Assembly: GCA_964561875.1 (NCBI GenBank)
Contig: CAZLQL010000014.1
Location: forward strand, 1-13,568
From: CAIOGI01 sp964561875
GTDB taxonomy: Bacteria > Patescibacteriota > Minisyncoccia > Phycocordibacterales > PALSA-1337
Length of the DNA stretch: 13,568 nt
Reading direction: 5' to 3'
Position 1 is the stretch's first letter; each line of letters opens with the position of its first letter. The position numbers and the translations under genes are program-made. Of this stretch, positions 6,371 to 11,127 are shown piece by piece. Below the pieces are notes generated by a model that was not told where the DNA came from, made no database searches, and worked only from the letters and a program-made list of their open reading frames with translations.

Positions 6371-6544
6371 CTATTTAATTTGATTTTCAGTGATGATCCC
6401 GAATCGATCAGGATGCATCTCAATGAGGTTTCCTACAGCCTCACTGCCTGATGTTCCAAAACCTTTCACGGAATCATCTTCTTCCAAGAATGCAACAATG
6501 ACATTCGGATGATTTTCATGTTTTCGGTATATAATTTTTTTCAT
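6371..6544 (-). CDS. Small hypothetical protein, 57 residues
   Basis: A short frame runs from the ATG at 6544 to the TAG at 6371. The product begins MKKIIYRKHENHPN and continues VIVAFLEEDD, then GFGTSGSEAVGNLIEMHP, ending DRFGIITENQIK. The arrangement of a beta-rich start, a GFGTSGSEAVGNL turn-helix and a (D/E)(R/K)FGI end recalls small HicB-like or phage-borne proteins, but I cannot assign a family. Codons such as CCG, GTG and GGC are less AT-biased than in the neighbouring core genes, which fits acquisition. It is the left-most of three minus-strand island genes, each followed by a repeat copy. TTGACA lies upstream at 6577-6582, but its -10 is poor and no strong Shine-Dalgarno site is seen. 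Confidence 0.55.
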   Translation of the reverse strand: MKKIIYRKHENHPNVIVAFLEEDDSVKGFGTSGSEAVGNLIEMHPDRFGIITENQIK

Positions 6545-6595
6545 GATCTTATAAAGCTGTACACCTTATGGTAGCTATTGTCAATAGTTTAAACC

Positions 6596-6678
6596 TTAAA
6601 CTCTATGACACCACCACCTTCTTTTAACAAAAAAACCCATCATCTCGCGACAGGGGTTTCCTGTGTTGAGATAATGGT
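6596..6678 (+). repeat. Island repeat copy C
   Basis: The core reads TTAAACTCTATGACACCACC and is followed by CTTCTTTTAACA, an inner stem AAACCC (6633-6638) with GGGTTT (6654-6659), then TGTGTTGAGATAATGG. Outer arms ACCACCACCTTC and GAGATAATGGT are roughly complementary. In the minus direction a run of seven T after the stem makes it a likely terminator of the 90-residue gene. Unlike the other copies it has no plus-direction terminator on its left. Confidence 0.7.
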
Positions 6679-6700
6679 TTACATGTCAGTAAAATCACTC

Positions 6701-6973
6701 TTACCGGCTTCTCTCACAGATACTAAAAATAATATCGCATTCACATCTAGTAGGAAAGAAAAATTCTTTTTCAACACCACCCCCTTCAGAATCTAGTACC
6801 ATGGCTTTGATTGACCATCTCTCAACTTTCTCAATCGTCACTTTAGGTTCCTGTGGTGTCCTGGATCCATCATCTCCAATGATTATAGTTTCAACTTTCG
6901 TTGTAATATTTGAAACTGCAACAAGTCGTGGTTTTTGCGTTACAAGATAAGCTTTTTCGTACATTTCTAACAT
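6701..6973 (-). CDS. Hypothetical island protein, 90 residues
   Basis: The start is fixed at the ATG at 6973 (MLEMYEKAYLVTQKPRLV) by a perfect AGGAGG placed 8 nt upstream; a longer in-frame extension to 7033 would run through the leader and is rejected. The protein is soluble by appearance, mostly alternating beta-strand residues (VAVSNITTKVETIIIG, VTIEKVERWSIKAMVLD) with a glycine turn (SEGGGVEKEFFF) and a Cys-x-Cys near the C-terminus (RCECDIIF). I recognise no family. It has its own promoter at 7056-7084 and a leader of about 75 nt, and it ends before repeat copy C, which supplies a terminator. The strong ribosome site contrasts with the core genes here. Confidence 0.6.
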   Translation of the reverse strand: MLEMYEKAYLVTQKPRLVAVSNITTKVETIIIGDDGSRTPQEPKVTIEKVERWSIKAMVLDSEGGGVEKEFFFPTRCECDIIFSICERSR

Positions 6974-6980
6974 AAAGTTA

Positions 6981-6986
6981 TCCTCC
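6981..6986 (-). promoter_or_regulatory. Consensus Shine-Dalgarno site deciding the 6973 start
   Basis: AGGAGG on the minus strand, 8 nt before the ATG at 6973. The upstream leader also holds a small hairpin (CTCC 7012-7015 with GGAG 7021-7024); its CTCC arm could alternatively pair with this site and mask it, which is speculative. Confidence 0.85.
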
Positions 6987-7055
6987 TTATGTATTTTTAG
7001 TAACTCCAAGACTCCTTTTCGGAGCCTCCACAAGTGATTAAAATCTCTTTTAAGA

Positions 7056-7084
7056 AGAATACATTGATATATAAGTTATGTCAA
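7056..7084 (-). promoter_or_regulatory. Promoter of the 90-residue island gene
   Basis: On the minus strand a perfect TTGACA (7084-7079), a 17-nt spacer and TATTCT (7061-7056). The predicted start near 7049 gives a leader of about 75 nt before the ATG at 6973. Confidence 0.7.
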
Positions 7085-7135
7085 ATAAATATTATGAGTT
7101 CTTATTTTGATTGTACCCCACCTAAACAGATTCCT

Positions 7136-7162
7136 TAGGCTCCAAAGCGGGGCTATTTTTTT
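7136..7162 (+). terminator. Plus-direction terminator inside repeat D
   Basis: TAG-CTCC (7136-7143, one bulged G) pairs with GGGGCTA (7149-7155) and is followed by seven T. No plus-strand gene lies upstream, so it appears to be part of the repeat module rather than the end of a local gene. Confidence 0.6.
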
Positions 7163-7198
7163 ATTCTAAACTCAATGAGACTACCATCTTCTCCAAAC

Positions 7199-7230
7199 AA
7201 AAAACCCACCGTCTCGAGATAGTGGGTTTT
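7199..7230 (-). terminator. Terminator of the 70-residue gene, within repeat D
   Basis: On the minus strand AAAACCCAC (7230-7222) pairs with GTGGGTTTT (7209-7201), and the T-run continues to 7199. The loop contains the palindrome TCTCGAGA. Confidence 0.7.
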
Positions 7231-7247
7231 CTGAGTTAAGATGATGG

Positions 7248-7460
7248 TTACGTAATAATGATGACTTGTTGTTCACCACTCTTGTCTCTAACAATGATCT
7301 GAGCTCCCTTTTCTTGTGCTCCTAAAAGTTTGTTTGTTAGTCGCGAAGACCTTCTTACTGCCTCTGTAATAGATGAAGCACCTAAAAGTTTTTCCGTTTT
7401 CATTAATTCATCAAAGTCGGCTTCGTTAATTACCATATTTATTCTCTTAGTTGTACTCAT
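7248..7460 (-). CDS. Small ribbon-helix-helix-like protein, 70 residues
   Basis: The N-terminal half fits a ribbon-helix-helix DNA-binding fold. A short strand, TKRINMVINEADFDEL (about 4-19), is followed by a helix-turn-helix pair, MKTEKLLGASSITEAVRRSS (20-39); the turn GASSITEAVRR is the typical RHH loop and second helix. A longer helix follows (LTNKLLGAQEKGAQ) and then a C-terminal beta stretch, IIVRDKSGEQQVIII. RHH proteins bind DNA as dimers and often act as autoregulated repressors or antitoxins; no toxin partner is adjacent, so a regulator role is only inferred. A perfect TATAAT lies at 7480-7485, about 20 nt before the ATG. The Shine-Dalgarno site is weak. The gene ends in repeat D, whose minus-strand hairpin terminates it. 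Confidence 0.65.
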   Translation of the reverse strand: MSTTKRINMVINEADFDELMKTEKLLGASSITEAVRRSSRLTNKLLGAQEKGAQIIVRDKSGEQQVIIIT

Positions 7461-7479
7461 TCTTTACTTACCATACAAC

Positions 7480-7485
7480 ATTATA
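7480..7485 (-). promoter_or_regulatory. -10 box of the 70-residue gene
   Basis: A perfect TATAAT on the minus strand about 20 nt before the ATG at 7460; no clear -35. It implies a short leader, unlike the 6-nt spacing at the core genes. Confidence 0.45.
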
Positions 7486-7512
7486 ACCAAATTGTCTATA
7501 GATATACCTCTT

Positions 7513-7565
7513 ACAGGTTTATGGGGCTATTTTTTTATTCTAAACTCAATGAGACTACCATCTTC
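7513..7565 (+). repeat. Island repeat copy E (truncated)
   Basis: GGGGCTATTTTTTTATTC, TAAACTCAATGAGACTACC and ATCTTC are identical to copy D, but the copy breaks off at 7565. The left side keeps only the GGGGCTA arm of the terminator, and the large hairpin is missing. The promoter of the membrane-protein gene starts four bases later. Confidence 0.75.
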
Positions 7566-7568
7566 GCT

Positions 7569-7597
7569 TTGATATACATAAAATTTAATGTTATTGT
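7569..7597 (+). promoter_or_regulatory. Promoter of the small membrane protein gene
   Basis: TTGATA (7569-7574), a 17-nt spacer and TATTGT (7592-7597) preceded by TGT as an extended -10. The predicted start near 7604 leaves a leader of about 20 nt containing the ribosome site AGAAAGG (7613-7619). Confidence 0.55.
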
Positions 7598-7624
7598 GTT
7601 TTTGAACTCAACAGAAAGGTTTAC

Positions 7625-7933
7625 ATGTTCTTCTTACAATTAGCTAGTCTGGCAATCAGTTTTTTGGTTGTCTTTTCTGGTATTGACCTGATGATTGGCG
7701 CAATATTCAAGCGGCCACCTCGTTTCCTTCACAGCTCACCTGGTGACGAGAAGTTGTGTGTAATGAATTTTTTCTTCGCACTCTTTATCGTTTCACTCGG
7801 AGTCCTCGTTCCATTGGGATTGTTTTCGGTCTTGACCAAGATTCAATTCATTAAAGCATCGTTCACTGTTCTTACTCCAGCGCTTATTGCTTTATTAGCA
7901 CTTGGATGGAATCTGCAGACCAGTAAGGTGTGA
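7625..7933 (+). CDS. Small multi-pass membrane protein, 102 residues
   Basis: Three hydrophobic segments are visible: about residues 3-28, 47-71 and 78-96. A basic, polar loop (KRPPRFLHSSPGDEK, 29-43) lies between the first two, and a short basic C-terminus follows. It is probably an inner-membrane protein with three spans; I recognise no family and see no catalytic motif. The ATG at 7625 has a ribosome site (AGAAAGG) at a 5-nt spacing. The gene uses CGG, CGT, CTC and GGC codons more than its core neighbours, a hint of different origin. It is the only plus-strand gene of the island, with its own promoter and a clear terminator (7951-7981), then repeat F. Confidence 0.65.
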   Translation: MFFLQLASLAISFLVVFSGIDLMIGAIFKRPPRFLHSSPGDEKLCVMNFFFALFIVSLGVLVPLGLFSVLTKIQFIKASFTVLTPALIALLALGWNLQTSKV

Positions 7934-7950
7934 TCATCACCAACAACTAA

Positions 7951-7981
7951 ATTGTCGCTCCACAAGGGTGGCAATTTTTTT
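7951..7981 (+). terminator. Intrinsic terminator of the membrane protein gene
   Basis: TTGTCGCTC pairs with GGGTGGCAA across a short loop (nine pairs, three of them G-U), followed by seven T. The repeat F core begins seven bases after the T-tract, the same order as in copies A and D. Confidence 0.8.
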
Positions 7982-7987
7982 ATATTT

Positions 7988-8012
7988 TAAACTCTATGAG
8001 AGCACCGTCTTC
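7988..8012 (+). repeat. Island repeat copy F (truncated, diverged)
   Basis: The core TAAACTCTATGAGAGCACC followed by GTCTTC matches the other copies with a few changes. The right-hand hairpin is missing. It is the right-most copy and marks the island edge. Confidence 0.65.
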
Positions 8013-8041
8013 CCATCATAAAAACTTGTAAAAATAACAAA

Positions 8042-8062
8042 ACGTAGTGAAATAAACTACGT
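8042..8062. repeat. 7-bp perfect hairpin ACGTAGT/ACTACGT
   Basis: ACGTAGT (8042-8048) and ACTACGT (8056-8062) flank a 7-nt loop. It is followed by a possible nine-codon frame (MKHLKKGII) from 8063 and then a strong plus-strand terminator. I see no convincing promoter, so whether this forms a small transcript or leader is uncertain. Confidence 0.4.
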
Positions 8063-8102
8063 ATGAAACACCTCAAAAAAGGGATCATATAGGGCCTAAC
8101 CG

Positions 8103-8133
8103 GTTCCGGCAGAGCGATCTGCCGGAACTTTTT
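8103..8133 (+). terminator. GC-rich intrinsic terminator with GNRA tetraloop
   Basis: GTTCCGGCAGA (8103-8113) pairs perfectly with TCTGCCGGAAC (8118-8128) around GCGA and is followed by five T. It points in the plus direction, towards the 3' end of the convergent unknown gene, and is the most GC-rich hairpin in the window. No plus-strand gene is directly upstream. Confidence 0.8.
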
Positions 8134-8141
8134 ATATAAAT

Positions 8142-8492
8142 CTATCTCTCAAGAAACTTATCTACACCTATTTTCTCTTTAATCTTTAAAAAATTTTTAT
8201 CAAAAATAATTTGATATTCATCTTCATAAAGAATCTCGTCTGGTTTATCTATAACTATAACCTCAATTTTTCTATTAAGAACAGACTTGTGCCAACTTAA
8301 TAATCCAGAATCAATATATTTCTTTAATCCAAAATCTTTCCAAAATGAAACTGAACCTGGATAATCTAATCCCTTTTTGGGTAACCATGAGCCATCTGGT
8401 TTATTTAAACGACGAGAGTCATTTGTGGGAACTTCGTTTTGAATTGCTTCATAAATTCCTAACCCATTTACTATAAATCTATAATATTCCAT
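8142..8492 (-). CDS. Hypothetical protein, 116 residues
   Basis: The protein begins MEYYRFIVNGLGIYEAIQNE and contains an aromatic, basic middle, LPKKGLDYPGSVSFWKDFG, then LLSWHKSVLNRKIEVIVIDK, ending in a charged helix (FLKIKEKIGVDKFLER). I recognise no family; it looks soluble, alpha/beta, with no signal peptide. It lies 49 nt downstream of rnc on the same strand and could be read from the rnc operon. A TATTTT box 6 nt before the ATG at 8492 may give it its own leaderless start. No Shine-Dalgarno site is seen. It sits at the boundary between the repeat island and the core operon, so it may belong to either. Confidence 0.6.
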   Translation of the reverse strand: MEYYRFIVNGLGIYEAIQNEVPTNDSRRLNKPDGSWLPKKGLDYPGSVSFWKDFGLKKYIDSGLLSWHKSVLNRKIEVIVIDKPDEILYEDEYQIIFDKNFLKIKEKIGVDKFLER

Positions 8493-8541
8493 ATGTAAAA
8501 AATAATTTAAATAGTCTTGTATTATAAATTTTACAATAGAT

Positions 8542-9237
8542 CTACCACCCCTTTACCTCTAGTGCTTTTTCTGCAGCTTTTTGTTCGGCCTCCTGTTTTG
8601 ACATTCCTGTACCTAAAGCTATTTGTTTATCACCGATAAATACTCCGAGAGTAAAGAGTTTGCTATGATCTGGTCCAGTTTCTTTCATAGTCTTATATGT
8701 AGGAGTTATACCTGTCTCTTCTTGAGCTTTTTCTTGGAAACGACTCTTTGCATCAAGCCAAAGTTTCTTATCGATTATTTCATCTATATCTATAACTTCT
8801 AGTATAAAGTTAGCGATAAATTTCTCAGCACTTGTATAACCTTGATCTACGTATATTGCGCCGATTATAGCTTCTACAGTATCTGCAAGAATAATAGATC
8901 TTGCTCTACCAGTATCTTTTGATTCTCCTTTTGAAAGTAATAGGTATTCATTTATACCCATAAAACTTGCTGACTTTGAAAGACTTACGGTATTTACTAT
9001 TGCTGAACGATAAGCTGTGAGTTCACCTTCATTTCTTCCTGGAAACTTTTTATATAAAAAGTGTGTAACTACAAGTTCCAATACTGCATCGCCAAGAAAC
9101 TCCAACCTCTCATTATGTTCAAGACCAGAACTTTTATTTTCATTTAAATATGAACGGTGAGTACAAGCCTGACGAAGTAGGTTTATGTCTTTAAATTCAG
9201 TTTTTATTTTACTACCTAGTTTTAGGAAATCTGGCAT
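8542..9237 (-). CDS. rnc: Ribonuclease III
   Basis: This is a double-strand-specific, Mg2+-dependent endoribonuclease that processes rRNA precursors and cleaves structured mRNA. At 231 residues it has the normal length. The catalytic domain (about 1-150) carries the signature HNERLEFLGDAV (41-52) with E43, E46 and D50, and the second pair D119 and E122 in ILADTVEAIIGA. A double-stranded RNA-binding domain follows (about 160-230), ending with the Ala-rich helix KQEAEQKAAEKALEV. It lies 16 nt after the nusB-nudix stop codon, so it is probably in the same operon; a CATAAC box exactly 6 nt before its ATG may also provide an internal leaderless start. No Shine-Dalgarno site is seen. Confidence 0.96.
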   Translation of the reverse strand: MPDFLKLGSKIKTEFKDINLLRQACTHRSYLNENKSSGLEHNERLEFLGDAVLELVVTHFLYKKFPGRNEGELTAYRSAIVNTVSLSKSASFMGINEYLLLSKGESKDTGRARSIILADTVEAIIGAIYVDQGYTSAEKFIANFILEVIDIDEIIDKKLWLDAKSRFQEKAQEETGITPTYKTMKETGPDHSKLFTLGVFIGDKQIALGTGMSKQEAEQKAAEKALEVKGW

Positions 9238-9243
9238 AACTAT

Positions 9244-9249
9244 GTTATG
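9244..9249 (-). promoter_or_regulatory. Possible internal -10 box for rnc
   Basis: CATAAC on the minus strand matches four of six -10 positions and is 6 nt from the rnc ATG, the spacing seen at smc, dnaE, rnhB and rpsP. It is weak on its own and is listed because of the shared spacing. Confidence 0.25.
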
Positions 9250-9253
9250 TATC

Positions 9254-10165
9254 TTAATTTGTGTCGTTATTTTCTGTTAAATACTTTATCGATTTTGTAA
9301 CTATTGGCAATATATCATTATAAAAATTAAGTTCAAGTATATCTGCTAGTTTGAACCATTTTCCATCATCTAGTCCTGGTTTCTTCGCAAGAGTTATATC
9401 TGAATACTTCGATTCAGCTAAAAAGTAGTGAACTTGTTTTCTAAGCTTACCAAGCTCTGGGTCTGAAGCTATGTATTCATTATTTCCAAGATCCAATACT
9501 ATTTTTACATCAAGACCCATTTCTTCTTTTACTTTTGCTACTGTACCCTCTTTTATATCAACACCACTTGGTATCTTTCCTTTTGATAATGTCCAATGTC
9601 CGAATACATCATGTACAAACGCTAGATAAATATCGTCACCATCTCTAGCAAAAACTACAGCTCCACCAAGGTTCTGTATAGGCGTTTGTTCATATGGTAT
9701 ATCTTCAATTTTCTTTTTCTTTTTTGGGCTAGCGTCTTTTCCGGGTTCACCAAGTTCTTTGTATACTGAACCTAGTACACCGTTTACGAACTTACCACTA
9801 TTTTCTCCACCAAAGTTTTTTGCTAGTTCTATAGCTTCATTTATAGCTACTTTTGCAGGGACTTCATCTCTATCAGCAAAGAGTAATTCGTATAGTCCTA
9901 TACGAAGCACATTTCTATCGACAACCGAGATTTTATCTAGTGGCCAATCCGGAGCAGCTTTTGTAATTATCTTATCTAGATCAGGTCGTTTTGAAAGAAC
10001 ATTTGAAGTTAATTCTTCAATAAAAGAAACGTCGTTTACACCTGGAGCAAATTCTTTTGCATCTCTATTTACTATATCTTTTATTTCTTTATCATTTTGA
10101 CCACGAAAATCCCATTCAAAGAGGGTTTGGAGCACTATTGATCTTGAAAGATGTCTATTTGCCAT
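9254..10165 (-). CDS. nusB: NusB antitermination factor fused to a Nudix-like domain
   Basis: Residues 1-139 form a complete NusB domain (SRSIVLQTLFEWDF; LDKISVVDRNVLRIGLYELLF; VAINEAIELAKNFGGENSGKFVNGVLG). NusB with NusE/S10 binds boxA RNA and supports antitermination of rRNA operons. A Lys-rich linker (148-153) leads to a Nudix-fold domain (about 163-300; LGGAVVFARDGDDIYLAFV). The Nudix box at 196-218 is degenerate. The glycines and both distal glutamates remain (EE at 214-215), but the first Glu is Val (V202) and the Arg-Glu pair is Ala-Lys (A210, K211), which removes one of the three metal-ligand glutamates. The second domain may therefore bind rather than hydrolyse nucleotides. The gene lies between rpmF and rnc; co-transcription is likely. 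Confidence 0.9.
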   Translation of the reverse strand: MANRHLSRSIVLQTLFEWDFRGQNDKEIKDIVNRDAKEFAPGVNDVSFIEELTSNVLSKRPDLDKIITKAAPDWPLDKISVVDRNVLRIGLYELLFADRDEVPAKVAINEAIELAKNFGGENSGKFVNGVLGSVYKELGEPGKDASPKKKKKIEDIPYEQTPIQNLGGAVVFARDGDDIYLAFVHDVFGHWTLSKGKIPSGVDIKEGTVAKVKEEMGLDVKIVLDLGNNEYIASDPELGKLRKQVHYFLAESKYSDITLAKKPGLDDGKWFKLADILELNFYNDILPIVTKSIKYLTENNDTN

Positions 10166-10236
10166 TTTATTTTTTATCTCTATTATTTTGCATCTTTTAT
10201 TATTTTTGAAGAACTTAACTTACCCAATCAATCTAT

Positions 10237-10467
10237 TTATTTTGTCGCTCCTTTTTCTTTTGTTTTTGCCTTTGCAGTCTTTTTTGCAACCAATGCTGTC
10301 ATGTCTATAACCTTCTTTCCTTTATAATGTCCGCATTCCTTACATAGAGTATGTCTTATATGAGAAGCTCCGCAGTTTTTACACTTTGAAAGACGCACTG
10401 GTGTTAGAGCGTGGTGTGATCTTCTATTGTCTCTGTGGGCACGTGTGGCCCTCATTCGGTTTACCAT
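10237..10467 (-). CDS. rpmF: 50S ribosomal protein L32, zinc-binding type
   Basis: This is large-subunit protein L32. The Arg/His-rich N-terminus MRATRAHRDNRRSHHAL is typical, and the zinc ribbon uses C29, C32, C42 and C45 (KCKNCG and LCKECGHYKGKKV). The 76 residues exceed the usual 55-60 through a Lys/Ala/Thr-rich tail (VAKKTAKAKTKEKGATK), comparable to the tail on S16 in this window. The start at 10467 (MVNRMR) replaces the common MAVPKRK opening. It follows rnhB by 17 nt. A TCTAAT box exactly 6 nt before the ATG overlaps the end of rnhB and may give a separate leaderless transcript, useful for a protein needed in ribosomal amounts. Confidence 0.95.
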   Translation of the reverse strand: MVNRMRATRAHRDNRRSHHALTPVRLSKCKNCGASHIRHTLCKECGHYKGKKVIDMTALVAKKTAKAKTKEKGATK

Positions 10468-10473
10468 AGTGAT

Positions 10474-10479
10474 ATTAGA
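10474..10479 (-). promoter_or_regulatory. Possible internal -10 box for rpmF
   Basis: TCTAAT on the minus strand matches five of six -10 positions and lies 6 nt before the rpmF ATG, in the rnhB-rpmF junction. No -35 was identified. Confidence 0.35.
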
Positions 10480-10484
10480 TTACA

Positions 10485-11084
10485 TTATTTGTGCTTTTTT
10501 TGCAAGAATTTGGATAAAAACGATGCCCTGTGAATAGGTGTTAGTCCGTACTTACCTATTGCCTCATAATGAGCTTTTGTACCATAACCCATATGCTTTT
10601 CGAAGCTATATTTATCATATTTTTTTGAAAATTCTATCATAGTTCTATCTCTTAATACTTTTGCGCATATTGAAGCAAGAGCAATAACCACTTCCTTTTC
10701 ATCACCTTTTATAATTGTCTTTTGATTTTTAAATTTATCTGGAGCTTTCAAACCCCCATCAAGTAAAACCTCAGCCTCTTTTGGATCAAGCTGTAAATCA
10801 TTTAGAGAATTTTCTAAACATGTCTTTATTGCATGTGATATACCCATACTATCTATAACTTTTTCACTTTGGAAATTTACTGAAAAGTTTACTTTATTTA
10901 AGTTTTTAAATTCTACTATTTTCTCAAACCAAAATTCACGTTTTTTAAAAGAAAGTTGTTTAGATTCTTTTACACCCTTAAATTCTGACACAACTTCATC
11001 ATCGAGTATCACAAAAGCCCCAACAGCAACTGGTCCAGCAATAGGTCCTCTACCCACCTCATCTATACCTATGGTGTATTTCAT
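10485..11084 (-). CDS. rnhB: Ribonuclease HII
   Basis: This endonuclease cuts the RNA strand of RNA-DNA hybrids and initiates removal of single ribonucleotides from DNA. At 199 residues it has the family's usual length. The four acidic active-site residues are present: D8 and E9 in GIDEVGRGPIAGPV, D109 in VLLDGG, and D146 in SICAKVLRDRTM. The conserved MGYGTKAHYEAI and IHRASF motifs (165-176 and 185-190) complete it. It is the first gene of the minus-strand run rnhB-rpmF-nusB-rnc and divergent from dnaE. The promoter reads TGA-GATAAT with 6 nt to the ATG, so the mRNA is probably leaderless. Confidence 0.96.
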   Translation of the reverse strand: MKYTIGIDEVGRGPIAGPVAVGAFVILDDEVVSEFKGVKESKQLSFKKREFWFEKIVEFKNLNKVNFSVNFQSEKVIDSMGISHAIKTCLENSLNDLQLDPKEAEVLLDGGLKAPDKFKNQKTIIKGDEKEVVIALASICAKVLRDRTMIEFSKKYDKYSFEKHMGYGTKAHYEAIGKYGLTPIHRASFLSKFLQKKHK

Positions 11085-11090
11085 ATTTTG

Positions 11091-11099
11091 ATTATCTCA
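11091..11099 (-). promoter_or_regulatory. rnhB extended -10 (leaderless arrangement)
   Basis: On the minus strand TGA precedes GATAAT (11096-11091), then 6 nt (caaaat) to the rnhB ATG at 11084. No -35 at a good distance, as expected for an extended -10 promoter. Confidence 0.55.
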
Positions 11100-11112
11100 T
11101 ATACAAGGTTTT

Positions 11113-11121
11113 TGATATACT
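11113..11121 (+). promoter_or_regulatory. dnaE extended -10 (leaderless arrangement)
   Basis: TGA precedes TATACT (11116-11121), followed by exactly 6 nt (ggattt) to the dnaE ATG. It mirrors the rnhB promoter on the other strand within a 43-bp intergenic space. Confidence 0.55.
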
Positions 11122-11127
11122 GGATTT

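Larger units (their letters stand above)
7136..7247 (+). repeat. Island repeat copy D (most complete)
   Basis: In order: a plus-direction terminator hairpin with T7 (7136-7162), the core CTAAACTCAATGAGACTACC from 7166, and a long imperfect inverted repeat. Its left arm ACCATCTTCTCCAAAC plus A6CCCAC pairs with GTGGGTTTT, CTGA and GTTAAGATGATGGT. The inner stem CCCAC/GTGGG differs from copy B but pairs fully. It ends at the stop codon of the 70-residue gene. Confidence 0.8.

Noticed and set aside
6605..6796. Plus-strand 63-residue frame
   Set aside because: It crosses repeat copy C and overlaps the 90-residue gene, which has its own promoter and consensus ribosome site on the other strand.
6974..7033. 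N-terminal extension of the 90-residue island protein
   Set aside because: It would lie in the leader; AGGAGG is placed correctly for the ATG at 6973.
7330..7572. Plus-strand 80-residue frame
   Set aside because: Antisense to the RHH-like gene and ends inside repeat copy E; no promoter or ribosome site.
5961..8012. CRISPR array
   Set aside because: Copies are irregularly spaced (about 300-550 bp), of unequal length, separated by genes, and no cas gene is present.
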